Below are positions 8,075-16,964 of a DNA stretch of 64,000 bases, one piece after another. The notes below the pieces were generated by a model. The model did no database searches. It saw nothing but the letters and a program-made list of their open reading frames with translations, and had not been told where the DNA came from. A program made the translations under genes and the position numbers. Source of the stretch: CAVYGM01 sp963768025 (GTDB lineage Bacteria; Bacteroidota; Bacteroidia; Cytophagales; Spirosomataceae); assembly GCA_963768025.1 (NCBI GenBank), contig CAVYGM010000025.1, positions 41,324 to 105,323 on the forward strand. The letters run 5' to 3'. The stretch's first letter is position 1, and the number at the start of each line of letters is the position of its first letter.

Positions 8075-8275
8075 ATGAAAGAATATAAACTCGAAAGCTT
8101 CATTTATTACAGCAAGCTTACCCTTGACTCGAACCACATCCTGAACTCCTCTACGGCCGACATACAAGCCAAGCTTGACGAATACGCGCAGACAGGCTGG
8201 AAGTTAGCCTCCACCAGCACTACCAGTTTTGGATCAGCCGTGTACGTGTATCTCTATTTTGAAAGAGACCTGTAG
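8075..8275 (+). CDS. DUF4177-like small protein
   Basis: 66 aa. The layout YKLESFIYYSK, then IQAKLDEYAQTGWKLAS, then a final beta strand VYVYLYFERDL matches the DUF4177-type fold (strand, helix with a G-W-x-L turn, two strands). These proteins are small and of unknown function. It is isolated, lying after a 265-bp gap and convergent with namZ. Confidence 0.6.
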   Translation: MKEYKLESFIYYSKLTLDSNHILNSSTADIQAKLDEYAQTGWKLASTSTTSFGSAVYVYLYFERDL

Positions 8276-8305
8276 GCAGCCCCTACTTTTTCGATTCAAA
8301 AGCAT

Positions 8306-9529
8306 TCAGGGGTAGATTAGGTATTTCTTTCGCATTTGCTTGTACTGAGATAGTCCGGGCTCCCAGCTTTTGCGAATTTCTGCCTCGCTCCTACCGGCGA
8401 TGATCTGTTCCTTGAATCGGGCGGTGCCGGCGAGTTTGTCAATATCCCCCATTTGTTTGCTTTGCGTCCGGTCAAAGAATTTTTCTTTGACCGGATAGGC
8501 CTTGTACAGATCCATCATCCAGCGGAGGTTAATTTGTCCCTTCCGGCGATCGGCTCCGGTATCGTACGTTCTCAAATCCAGCCCGTAGCAATTTTCATTC
8601 TGATGCAGGGGTGTTTCGGACATGCCGGGGATACTTTTGGGCGCGAACGAAAAGGCGTATTTACCTTTCAAAGCCGGACTACCCAGTACCGTAAAGGGCA
8701 TGTAGGTACCTCGTCCCTGACTCAGGATAGTCCCCTCAAAAAGGCAAAGGGATGGATACAGCAGGATCGACTGCTGGGTGTTCAAGTTTGGCGAGGGAGG
8801 TACTGGTAGGGAGTAGTCGCGGGCATGGGTATAGTTTTTCAGGGGGATGATGTTAAGCCGGCACTGCTTTTTACCCGCCATCCATCCTTCACCGTTGATC
8901 ATCCGGGCAAACTCTCCAATCGTCATGCCGTGGGTAATGGGTATGGGAAACTTGCCGATACCGGACGTCAGACTCATGTCGAGTACGGGCCCATCCACAT
9001 AGCCGTTGGGATTGGGCCGATCCAGAATGAGCAGCTCCTTATCGGCATCGGCGCAGGCCTCCATGGCGTCGCGCAGGGTGTTGATATAGGTATAAAATCG
9101 GCACCCCACATCCTGAATGTCAAAAATCAGAATATCCAGGGCCTCCATTTCCGTGGGAGAAGGTTTGTTTTTCTTTCCGTACAAAGACACAATCGGAATA
9201 CCCGTCTTGGGATCTACCTCATCGGTCACCTTGGCCCCATTGCTGGCATTGGCCCGGAACCCGTGCTCGGGCCCAAAAATCATGCGGATATCCACGCCCA
9301 GGGCGCGCAGGCTATCCACGCTTGGGGTGGTGCCGATGATGGAGGTAGTATTCACCAGCATCCCTACCCGTTTGCCTTTCAGATGGGGTATATAGGCAGC
9401 TACCTGATCCGCGCCGGTCAGGATGGATGGAGCCACCAAGGACGGATCGGAACTGGTTGCGGAGGGACCAAAGCGTTGGGAAATAAGGATCAGGACAGCT
9501 AAGAGTCCGGAAAAACCAACTAATTTCAT
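8306..9529 (-). CDS. namZ: Exo-beta-N-acetylmuramidase NamZ family (DUF1343)
   Basis: 407 aa. The N-terminus is a signal peptide (MKLVGFSGLLAVLILIS), so the protein is exported to the periplasm. The DUF1343 body is recognised by GKRVGMLVNTTS, FGPEHGFR, DILIFDIQDVGCRFYTYI, LDRPNPNG and ITHGMTIGEFA. Family members characterised in Bacillus (YbbC/NamZ) and Bacteroidota remove terminal MurNAc from peptidoglycan fragments, so the role is cell-wall recycling or scavenging. It is a single gene; no AmgK/MurU neighbours are present. Start ATG 9529 is supported by the signal peptide. Confidence 0.88.
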   Translation of the reverse strand: MKLVGFSGLLAVLILISQRFGPSATSSDPSLVAPSILTGADQVAAYIPHLKGKRVGMLVNTTSIIGTTPSVDSLRALGVDIRMIFGPEHGFRANASNGAKVTDEVDPKTGIPIVSLYGKKNKPSPTEMEALDILIFDIQDVGCRFYTYINTLRDAMEACADADKELLILDRPNPNGYVDGPVLDMSLTSGIGKFPIPITHGMTIGEFARMINGEGWMAGKKQCRLNIIPLKNYTHARDYSLPVPPSPNLNTQQSILLYPSLCLFEGTILSQGRGTYMPFTVLGSPALKGKYAFSFAPKSIPGMSETPLHQNENCYGLDLRTYDTGADRRKGQINLRWMMDLYKAYPVKEKFFDRTQSKQMGDIDKLAGTARFKEQIIAGRSEAEIRKSWEPGLSQYKQMRKKYLIYP

Positions 9530-9830
9530 CGGGTGAATAGATTCAGGTGAAGAATTGATTATTTTTCAACGAGCATCTTCTTGTTGGCCTTTCTCATCTT
9601 GGAACACTGCCGATGTATTCGCCAATCGTGGTGAATTTTTCCATGGTACTGCACAGAGTTTGGTTGAAAGCCAAAAGGAAATCGGGGCTTGGGTAGAGGG
9701 CTACCTACCAACCAAAACTACAAAAAAGTCCATCGGGAAGCAATGCCTGGATGACGAAAGGTTCACTTTTTTATCAGGAATACCGTCAGCGCAATTGCCC
9801 TCTCAGACAGGCTCGGTCAGCCATCCGGTA
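9530..9830. other. Intergenic stretch, nothing recognised
   Basis: About 300 bp between the namZ start and the GNAT stop, both leftward. No convincing ORF, hairpin terminator or repeat. It must contain the namZ promoter near 9530-9600, but no clear consensus is visible. Confidence 0.4.
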
Positions 9831-10241
9831 TCAATGCTCATCTCCGTCGTAAATCCACATGGATTTGGTTTCGCCGGCGCGTTTGAACCCGATTTTTTTG
9901 TAGAACTCCACCGTGTCGCCGTCAGCGGTAAGCACCTGCATGTGAAAATGGCCGTATTTTTCCTGCATCTTTTCCAAAAGCCGAATGCCAATGCCCCGGC
10001 CCTGATAGTCGGGATGCACCAGGAAATGCGGGTAGTACACCACAAGGTACCCATCCGATATAGCGTTGCCCAGGCCTACCAGCTTGTCGCCTTCCCAGGC
10101 GGTAAAGAGTGAGTGGGAATTGAGGAGTCCCTTGTGGAGTTCGTCGGGCTTGCCAGCGGCGCTCCATTCATTGGCTTTGTACAACGTCAGGATGTCTTCA
10201 ATCTTTACGTCGCGGCGGTCTGAAATAGTAATGTCTGGCAT
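9831..10241 (-). CDS. GNAT family N-acetyltransferase
   Basis: About 136 aa from ATG 10241; an in-frame start at 10271 would add ten poorly conserved residues. The GNAT core is clear: HFLVHPDYQGRGIGIRLLEKM is motif A with the Q/R-x-x-G-x-G acetyl-CoA loop, followed by the FYKKIGF motif B typical of the family. It transfers an acetyl group from acetyl-CoA to an amine; the substrate is not predictable. It is a small cytoplasmic protein and a single gene. The upstream side is a long AT-rich gap. Confidence 0.88.
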   Translation of the reverse strand: MPDITISDRRDVKIEDILTLYKANEWSAAGKPDELHKGLLNSHSLFTAWEGDKLVGLGNAISDGYLVVYYPHFLVHPDYQGRGIGIRLLEKMQEKYGHFHMQVLTADGDTVEFYKKIGFKRAGETKSMWIYDGDEH

Positions 10242-10706
10242 AGAGGTAGTTTTTTGTTCTGCTATTCGCATCTGGATTACGTTTTTATCCGAGAGGGTTT
10301 CGGAGAATAATTATATTTCGTATAGTATCACAACGTTACTGATGGGAAATCGTTCGGGGGAGGGATTTGCTCGTGCCCTCAGAAGCAATCACCTATGCAT
10401 AAATCGTAACGCTATCCAGTTGATAAGTTCTACTATTTATATTTTACGGTTATCACTATATTTGGAGGGATAAGGCAAACTGGTTTTGGGTATACAGATG
10501 TTGCCTGCCAGTAATGTGTAGCACTAAAACAGCTCAAACTGATGCATAAGGATAGGATAATACAAAAAATATGACAATAAAAGTACAACATTAAATAGGA
10601 AAAATACTAAATTATACAGAAAGTACTGCAACCATTTCGCATGTATAGGAGTCAGCGGTCAGCTTAGCAATCAATTCGCCAAAATTAAGAATCAGAAAAA
10701 AACATA
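10242..10706. other. AT-rich intergenic stretch
   Basis: About 465 bp without a convincing gene. Base composition drops sharply here and stays low through the S41 peptidase gene, which marks the left side of an AT-rich, possibly acquired segment. No repeat ends or att-like direct repeats are seen. Confidence 0.4.
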
Positions 10707-10853
10707 ATGACTATTAAAGAATTAAATCACAGACAAAATAGTTTTACAGATAACAAGTTAATTAAAATTTATTCTGAATTTGAAAAGCTTATTACTGAAC
10801 TAAAAAAAGGAGAATTCCCTGAAACCATAGCAAAATTAGTGCGAAAAATATAA
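10707..10853 (+). CDS. Small AT-rich ORF (48 aa)
   Basis: An ATG at 10707 opens a 48-codon frame ending TAA 10851-10853. The product begins MTIKELNHRQNSF and continues with a Lys/Glu-rich helix (KIYSEFEKLITELKKGEF). Similar short helical proteins of unknown function occur in Bacteroidota. It lies 97 nt upstream of the S41 peptidase gene, in the same direction and with the same AT-rich composition, so they may be co-transcribed. Support is the coherent helical composition only. Confidence 0.4.
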   Translation: MTIKELNHRQNSFTDNKLIKIYSEFEKLITELKKGEFPETIAKLVRKI

Positions 10854-10949
10854 TTTATATTCTGCTTTGGTTTTTATTTTGAACAGATTAACCACTTTTT
10901 TCAATTGAAACAGCTTGTATTTAAGGATAAATTAAACAATAGAATTAGT

Positions 10950-12302
10950 ATGAAACTTTGCTTGACAACGTTGGCTATAATCTTATGTCTAAATACGTTT
11001 GGCCAAAAAATTTATTGGAAAACTAATCTAACAACAGGTGAATACGGTTTGATGACAATCAATCTCATTTTACAACAGAAAGACAATTACTTAATTGGAA
11101 CCTCTGCACCAAATGCCCATAAAAGGATAGTAGGCGGCATTAAAGCATCTCTTGCAAAAAATATGTTTCAGTCTAATGGAAGTTTGATCGAATTGGATAG
11201 TATCGTAGTTAACAATGGACAGATAAGCGGATTTTTAATACTTTCGAAGAAGAAATACTTTATACAGGGAACGCAAAATAACAGCATCATCAATGCAAAC
11301 TTAATTGGTAAGACTTCTGGTAAAATTTACGGTAAACTTGAAGCCACAGTTGTAAATCAGGTAGAAAAACCAAAAGACTATTCCCGTTTGTGGGAAGATA
11401 CAAAAGTACTGACCGAAACATACATCTACAACAAGAGTATTTTACAAACAACAGAATGGATAAATTTTTCAAAAGACATGACTGACTTTGCGAAAATAGC
11501 AGAAGATGATGCTGAGTTCGCATACGGATTTTTTTATAAGGCCAAAGAGTTGCCATTTTCCCATTATGTAATTACCGGAAATAAAGATGGAGCCACCAAT
11601 TTTGCAACTGCCGGATACGATGAACCTGAAAGTAAGCTGAGGCCTTCCTTAAAAGAACTAAACTCAAAAACACTTCTATTGGATGTTCCTGCTTTTAATT
11701 TCAGGGTCAAAGATATTGATACCTTAATGTTACACATTGTAAAGTCCAAAGCTGAAAACCTGGTTATTGATTTACGACAAAATACCGGAGGAAATATGGA
11801 AGGTGGAATGCGTATTTGCCAGTATCTGACAAACAAGGTACTATACGGTGGAGTAATGTTATCCCAGCATTATTGGAACACTCATAGTTTGCCGCCTGCG
11901 ATTGAAGATTACAAAAAATTTAAAGTAATGAACGATGCGAATTATGCGTGGTTCAAGAAGGAAGTAAAAAATGGAATTGACGGATTGTGTCTTGTAACGG
12001 AACCGCTACCTACTACATTTAAAGGAAAAATATTTATTCTGACAAGTCAAAACACAGCTAGTGCTAGCGAACCTTTTGTCTACACGCTGCAAAAGGAAAA
12101 TATTGCTAGCGTAATTGGTGATAAAACAGCTGGTGCAGTGATCAGTATGGAGTATTTCTATATACAGAATTTAGCATTGACAATTCCGATGCTAGATTAC
12201 TACACTTTTGATGGAAAAAGGCTTGATAAAATCGGGGTTGAACCTACTATTAAATGTGACCCAAAAGATGCATTGAATATCGTAATGACAATGATAAACT
12301 AG
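10950..12302 (+). CDS. S41 family peptidase, exported
   Basis: About 450 aa from ATG 10950, chosen because it starts a signal peptide (MKLCLTTLAIILCLNTFGQ). The C-terminal half is an S41 (tail-specific/C-terminal processing type) domain: LVIDLRQNTGGNMEGG, ILTSQNTASASEPF with the catalytic Ser, and VIGDKTAGA. The CtpA-type catalytic Lys (TFGKG) is not seen at the usual place, so it is nearer the tricorn-like S41 branch common in Bacteroidota. No PDZ domain is obvious. It probably acts in the periplasm on unknown proteins or peptides. Codon use is much more AT-rich than in neighbours, suggesting horizontal origin. Confidence 0.85.
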   Translation: MKLCLTTLAIILCLNTFGQKIYWKTNLTTGEYGLMTINLILQQKDNYLIGTSAPNAHKRIVGGIKASLAKNMFQSNGSLIELDSIVVNNGQISGFLILSKKKYFIQGTQNNSIINANLIGKTSGKIYGKLEATVVNQVEKPKDYSRLWEDTKVLTETYIYNKSILQTTEWINFSKDMTDFAKIAEDDAEFAYGFFYKAKELPFSHYVITGNKDGATNFATAGYDEPESKLRPSLKELNSKTLLLDVPAFNFRVKDIDTLMLHIVKSKAENLVIDLRQNTGGNMEGGMRICQYLTNKVLYGGVMLSQHYWNTHSLPPAIEDYKKFKVMNDANYAWFKKEVKNGIDGLCLVTEPLPTTFKGKIFILTSQNTASASEPFVYTLQKENIASVIGDKTAGAVISMEYFYIQNLALTIPMLDYYTFDGKRLDKIGVEPTIKCDPKDALNIVMTMIN

Positions 12303-12584
12303 CAGAATACAAAGCAATTAGCAGGAAAAACTAGCTAGCCATGGGCTTGACAAACTACGCATGGACGTAAGCCAAGCCTCAATAGTTTGTGATTCAATGG
12401 GGCCTCATATCCTATTCTATGTACCAAATTTAGTCAAGTACAATTCATCAATCCTTGTATATAAATTAGCTTCCCTAAGACGGACTTCAGGAAATTCATA
12501 TCTGTGTTTCACCAATTCATACACATTCAAAAAAATTTGAATAGTTTTGACAATAACAATTCTGTTTTTTAAAATTTATAGGTA
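12303..12584. other. Intergenic stretch, nothing recognised
   Basis: About 280 bp, AT-rich, between the S41 peptidase and the HD-domain gene. No ORF, clear terminator or repeat was seen. Confidence 0.4.
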
Positions 12585-13175
12585 ATGCAAACTGATAATT
12601 TAGTCAAACAAATACAATTTATTAAAGAAATTGACAAATTAAAATACATTCAACGTAAAACCAAGTTATTCAACAGTGACCGGCCGGAAAATGACGCTGA
12701 GCATAGTTGGCATCTAGCCATGATGACCCTCGTTCTAGCGGAACATGCTGATAATCCCATTGACGTGCTTAAAGTCTTGAAAATGGTTTTAATCCATGAC
12801 CTAGTAGAAATTGATGCGGGGGATACGTTTATTTACGACACTACAAAAAACCACACTAATACAGACGAAGAACTGATTGCGGCCAAACGAATTTTCGGGC
12901 TTTTACCCCCCGAGCAAGCCGAAGAATTTATTGCCATTTGGCAAGAGTTTGAAGATGGCATGACTGATGAAGCCAAATTCGCCAAATCAATGGATCGGTT
13001 TGAACCCTTGCTCCAAAACACCTCGAACAATGGGGGAACCTGGGCGGAATTTGAGGTACCCTATCAAAAAGTTTACGATAAGAAGAAGGCCATTAAAAAT
13101 GGCTCCGCAACGATTTGGAATTATGCGGAGAATTTGATCAATGCAAGCGTTGAGAAAGGAATTCTGAAAAAATAA
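12585..13175 (+). CDS. HD-domain phosphohydrolase, YfbR/HDDC2-like 5'-deoxynucleotidase
   Basis: 196 aa. Metal-binding HD residues are visible: AEHSWH with His40, IHD with His71-Asp72, Glu75, and a later Asp in AKFAKSMDRFEPLL. This set and the protein length match the YfbR/HDDC2 family, which removes the 5' phosphate from deoxynucleoside monophosphates in a cobalt- or manganese-dependent way. It is a cytoplasmic nucleotide-pool enzyme. It is a single gene inside the AT-rich segment, although its own composition is closer to the chromosomal average. The exact substrate is inferred. Confidence 0.85.
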   Translation: MQTDNLVKQIQFIKEIDKLKYIQRKTKLFNSDRPENDAEHSWHLAMMTLVLAEHADNPIDVLKVLKMVLIHDLVEIDAGDTFIYDTTKNHTNTDEELIAAKRIFGLLPPEQAEEFIAIWQEFEDGMTDEAKFAKSMDRFEPLLQNTSNNGGTWAEFEVPYQKVYDKKKAIKNGSATIWNYAENLINASVEKGILKK

Positions 13176-13385
13176 TGGATGTGTTTAGAAAATTGCTACC
13201 AAGGTGGGCTTACATATTTTACTCTCCTACTTTTGCTTAAACTACCATCTGGCCAGGTAAAGAGCTGAATGTATTGCGATTTTGGAGGCAGTGATTTAGC
13301 AGTTGAGGTAGGATGTCTGGCAACTTGTTTGTGAGATAAACCAACCTGGACACAACCGGTTTTTACACGAACAAACCCAGCGATC

Positions 13386-13925
13386 ATGCGAAAGATTATC
13401 TATTACGTAGCAGTATCCCTCGATGGCTATATCTCCGGCCCTGATGATAATGTAGAGGGGTTTGTCGGCAGCGGGAGCGGAGTGGAAAGGTACCTGGCCG
13501 ACCTGAAAAACTTCGACACGGTGATTATGGGCCGAAAGACGTACGAATTTGGCTACGCGTACGGCTTGAAACCAGGTCAGCCCGCCTATGCCGGTATGCA
13601 GCATTACATTTTTTCTAACCACCTGACCTTTGAGCAGCCAGGTGAATCGGTGCATACAAAACCCATGGATCTGGAAGAAGTCAGGGCCTTGAAGCGACAA
13701 AACGGAACGGACATCTACCTCTGCGGAGGCGGGCAGTTTGCGGGCTGGCTTCTCGAAAATGATCTGATCGATCAGGTGAAAATTAAGCTGAACCCACTGA
13801 TATTGGGCCAGGGTACCCGCCTCTTTGGCGACTCCACCAGAGTGATTCAACCTCAGCTACTTGACTCGACTCTATACGATCACGGGCTGCAAATTATCAC
13901 GTACAGCCTCCCTACATCGGACTAA
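13386..13925 (+). CDS. RibD C-terminal/DHFR-like reductase family protein
   Basis: 179 aa. The N-terminus MRKIIYYVAVSLDGYI is the typical first strand of dihydrofolate reductase-fold proteins, followed by VIMGRKTYEFGY and, near the C-terminus, IYLCGGGQFAGWLLENDLID and KLNPLILGQGTRLF. These segments bind NADPH in the RibD/DHFR superfamily. Proteins of this kind in Bacteroidota (YwjB/YyaP-like) are stand-alone, and their substrate is unknown. Cytoplasmic, single gene, convergent with the MBL-fold gene 10 nt away. Confidence 0.85.
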   Translation: MRKIIYYVAVSLDGYISGPDDNVEGFVGSGSGVERYLADLKNFDTVIMGRKTYEFGYAYGLKPGQPAYAGMQHYIFSNHLTFEQPGESVHTKPMDLEEVRALKRQNGTDIYLCGGGQFAGWLLENDLIDQVKIKLNPLILGQGTRLFGDSTRVIQPQLLDSTLYDHGLQIITYSLPTSD

Positions 13926-13935
13926 TGCGTCCCGC

Positions 13936-14839
13936 CTATTTCTTTACCCAATCAAGCAATAAGGGCGCTCCCGGTGCCAGCACGTAAATGCGCTCTGGGT
14001 TTACTGCCAGCTTCTTCAACCGCTCCGGGTCGCCATTGAACGGGGTAAAATCAGGCGCATCAACAAACCCCCAATGCCCCAACAGTACCTTGGCATTCGG
14101 ATAGGCATTGATCAGTTCGGCGGAGCCTTCCAATCCAAAATGCCATTCACTATCTTCGGAATAATCCAGCAAAATAAGATCGGGCGCAGGCAGGTGTAAT
14201 AGTTCGGGCATCCGACGCGAATCGCCCGGTGCCCAAATGCTACCATCCGGTGTGTCAAACCAGAAACCGCAGGCATCGCCGGGTTCAAAGTGCCGCTTAC
14301 TTACGCCCGGATAAGCATTTTGCCAGGCATGATCGGCAGGAGTCAATTTTACCCGAATGGGACCCAAAAGCAAACGTGTCTCCAATTTTATGACCAAATG
14401 AAGGTAGTCCTTCGTTTTTCATCAATGAATCCACGTATACCGTAGAATGATATTCCCTGGTTACGGCGGCCAAATCCTTGAAAGTCTCAACACTATAATG
14501 GTCATTATCGCTATGCGTGGCAAAAATGGCATCTACGTGCGGAACCGCTTTGGGCACAATTGGGAAGTCCATTAACAACGGCATATCATAGCCTTCCAGT
14601 AAGGGATCAACCATAAATGTGGTTCCCCGGCTGTTGACGAGAAATCCGGCCATACCCAACCACCTTACGGTTGTTTTGTCCGATGCTTTGAAAGCCTCCG
14701 CACCAAACGGCTGTGTTGTCGGCGCTTTTGCCTGGTATTTTTTTTCAGTCTTTGTGGTATCCGGACTAGCCTGAGCTTGTACTTTGACAAAAGCAAGCAG
14801 GAAGAGGAAGTACCCAACTAACAAAACTTTTACTTTCAT
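13936..14839 (-). pseudogene. Exported MBL-fold metallo-hydrolase, one frameshift
   Basis: Two overlapping frames form one protein of about 300 aa. The 5' part (14839 to about 14368) has a signal peptide (MKVKVLLVGYFLFLLAFVKVQAQ), RWLGMAGFLV, the VDPLL strand and the metal motif THSDNDHYS (HxxxDH). The 3' part (about 14364 to 13936) has LTPADHAW, CGFWFDTPDG, IWAPGDSR, LILLDYSED and LLGHWGFVD. The break is in a CCCAAAA run at 14363-14369 on the + strand. The family is the YtkL/UlaG-like metal-dependent hydrolases. All metal ligands appear intact, so a sequencing error is plausible. It is divergent from the AraC regulator at 15021, with about 180 bp between. Confidence 0.8.
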
Positions 14840-14991
14840 ACTGGATTCTATTTTGATTTACTATTCGTTTGTCTATTAATTCCATGGCAAATGTCCTACT
14901 AAATTCTATCTGCCGCTTATACAAATTACTGGATCACTTACCAGTTTTACTGATTGGAAATGCAAGTAGGTCAAGTACCGACACCATACCT

Positions 14992-14999
14992 TACTTTTG
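14992..14999 (+). promoter_or_regulatory. Putative -7 element (TACTTTTG) of the araC-like gene
   Basis: The octamer matches TAnnTTTG and lies 21 nt upstream of the ATG at 15021. A TTG at 14954-14956 is too far to be a standard -33 box, so the call is tentative. Confidence 0.3.
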
Positions 15000-15020
15000 A
15001 ACCACAATTAGCTAACAGCT

Positions 15021-15917
15021 ATGGATGCAATAAAAAAAATAGAGAAGGTATCTCAATTCAATACGGAAAGAGGTCAAAAGACCCAGCACCCATTGATTGG
15101 TGTGCTCGACCAGTCGAAGTCAATCCCGATAGAGGAAGGACGTTGCCTGTCTGAGTTATACATTGTCTTTTTAAAAGAAGGAAAAAGTGGGGGATTAAAA
15201 TACGGCCGCCATCAGTATGATTACGAGGACGGAACTATGCTTTTTATCGCACCGGGGCAGGTATTTGGGCATGATGGCCATGGAGAGATATTGCAACCGA
15301 CTGGCTGGGCATTAACATTTCATCCTGATTTGATCCGAGGTACTTCCCTGGGCAAAAATATTAAAGAATATAGTTTTTTTTCGTACGATGTACACGAAGC
15401 GCTTCACCTTTCAGACCGGGAAAGGGAGGTTATTCTGGATTGTTTTCAAAAGATTCGGTATGAATTGGAGCATCCTATTGACAAACACAGCAAGACGTTG
15501 ATCGTGAGCACGATCGAATTATTGTTGAAATACTGCGTTCGCTTCTACGACCGGCAGTTTATTACCAGAGATCATATCCACAAGGATATACTGATACGGT
15601 TTGAGGAATTGCTGGATGACTATTTTCAGTCAGATAAGCCCCAAACGATCGGTCTGCCTTCGGTGGCCTACTGTGGAGAACAGCTCAATTTATCAGCCAA
15701 TTATTTTGGTGATCTGGTAAAGAAAGAAACCGGAAAAACGGCCATAGACTATATACAGGAAAAAGTGATTGATCTTGCAAAGGAGAAAATATTCGATATC
15801 AGCAAGTCTATCAGCGAAATTGCTTTTGAAATGGGCTTCAAATACCCGTCCCATTTTACCAGATTCTTCAAACAAAAAGTTGGTCAATCACCCAACGAAT
15901 ACCGGTCACTTAATTAA
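15021..15917 (+). CDS. AraC family transcriptional regulator
   Basis: 298 aa. Residues about 30-170 form a cupin-like sensing domain (ELYIVFLKEG, MLFIAPGQVF, GWALTFHPDLI). The C-terminal 100 residues hold two helix-turn-helix motifs of the AraC/XylS type, ending with SISEIAFEMGFKYPSHFTRF and QSPNEYR. It binds DNA and probably activates the genes that follow: its stop codon overlaps a possible ATG of the next frame, and the double-CMD protein and aldo/keto reductase run in the same direction. The MBL-fold gene is divergent. The effector is unknown. Confidence 0.92.
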   Translation: MDAIKKIEKVSQFNTERGQKTQHPLIGVLDQSKSIPIEEGRCLSELYIVFLKEGKSGGLKYGRHQYDYEDGTMLFIAPGQVFGHDGHGEILQPTGWALTFHPDLIRGTSLGKNIKEYSFFSYDVHEALHLSDREREVILDCFQKIRYELEHPIDKHSKTLIVSTIELLLKYCVRFYDRQFITRDHIHKDILIRFEELLDDYFQSDKPQTIGLPSVAYCGEQLNLSANYFGDLVKKETGKTAIDYIQEKVIDLAKEKIFDISKSISEIAFEMGFKYPSHFTRFFKQKVGQSPNEYRSLN

Positions 15918-15943
15918 TGGTTGTAACCCAATCAACGACTACC

Positions 15944-16801
15944 ATGAAACGTATTCTGTTCATCACTCTTATTTTTTGTTGCTCCTTATTGGAGGCACAA
16001 TCACAGGTCAGAAAACCCACTCAAAGCACCGGAGATACAACCCGAGCGGACCGGGCCAATAAAAAGTATCAGCAACTGTTTGGTGCACCCGTTGTAATGC
16101 ATGCAACCGATCCAGAGTTAATGACCATCCTACAGCGCTTTATATTTGGCGAACTTTTCTATATCGGAAACCTGGACGATAAAACAAGAGAACTGATCAC
16201 CATTACGGCACTCACTACGAATCAGACATTGCCTCAATTGAAAGCGCATACGAACGCTGCGCTGAACATTGGGGTCGAACCGATTGAAATAAGGGAGGTT
16301 GTGTATCAATTGGCCCCATTTATTGGCTACCCCAAAGTGTTAAATGCGCTGGATACCATCAACAGTGTGTTCAGAAGCCGCCAAATCGTACTTCCGTTGC
16401 CAAACCAAACAACCGTTGCGGAGGGTGAACGATTTGAAAAAGGGAAAGAAATGCAGTATCCGATCTACGGAGACGGCATGAAGCAAAACACGAAAGATTT
16501 ACCCGGTGAATTTGCCGAAGCACTACCCCGTATATTGACAGAGTCCTGCTTCGGTGATTTCTATACGAGAAGTGGACTGGATATCAAAACAAGGGAACTG
16601 ATGATCTTTTGTGCGTTGGCTACCTTAGGTGGCACTGAAAGACAGATGGCTTCACACGCTATCGGAAATATGAAGGTGGGGAATGATAAAGAAACTCTTA
16701 TCTCAGCCATGGTTCATTGCTATCCTTACATAGGTTTCCCCAGGATTGCCAATGCCATCTATGCCATCAAGGAAGCGAAGATTGAAAAAGATGTGCGGTA
16801 A
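15944..16801 (+). CDS. Exported protein with two carboxymuconolactone decarboxylase domains
   Basis: About 285 aa from ATG 15944, chosen because it starts a signal peptide (MKRILFITLIFCCSLLEAQSQ); an in-frame ATG at 15917 overlaps the araC stop. Two CMD/AhpD-like repeats follow: the first around TRELITITALTTNQTLPQLKAH and GYPKVLNAL, the second around TRELMIFCALATLGG and GFPRIANAI. The CxxC pair of AhpD peroxidases is not visible in either repeat, so a decarboxylase or other role is possible. It sits between an AraC regulator and an aldo/keto reductase, an arrangement common in inducible detoxification cassettes; that is inference. Confidence 0.85.
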   Translation: MKRILFITLIFCCSLLEAQSQVRKPTQSTGDTTRADRANKKYQQLFGAPVVMHATDPELMTILQRFIFGELFYIGNLDDKTRELITITALTTNQTLPQLKAHTNAALNIGVEPIEIREVVYQLAPFIGYPKVLNALDTINSVFRSRQIVLPLPNQTTVAEGERFEKGKEMQYPIYGDGMKQNTKDLPGEFAEALPRILTESCFGDFYTRSGLDIKTRELMIFCALATLGGTERQMASHAIGNMKVGNDKETLISAMVHCYPYIGFPRIANAIYAIKEAKIEKDVR

Positions 16802-16964
16802 GCTGATCCTTCGATATGACAAAACGCTTATATCATCTGATACAATTGTAGGAATGACTTGGTCAAATGACATCCAATATGTTATTTATCAACTACTTAA
16901 AAAGAAAATAACTGGGCAGCGTTCCGCTGAAACCCACTGACTGCAAAAACGAATTAATTAAAAA

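Noticed and set aside
8825..9502. Rightward 225-aa ORF
   Set aside because: Antisense to namZ, with no start context or motif.
9555..10112. Rightward 185-aa ORF
   Set aside because: It runs antisense to the GNAT gene and across a non-coding gap; the leftward frame has clear GNAT motifs.
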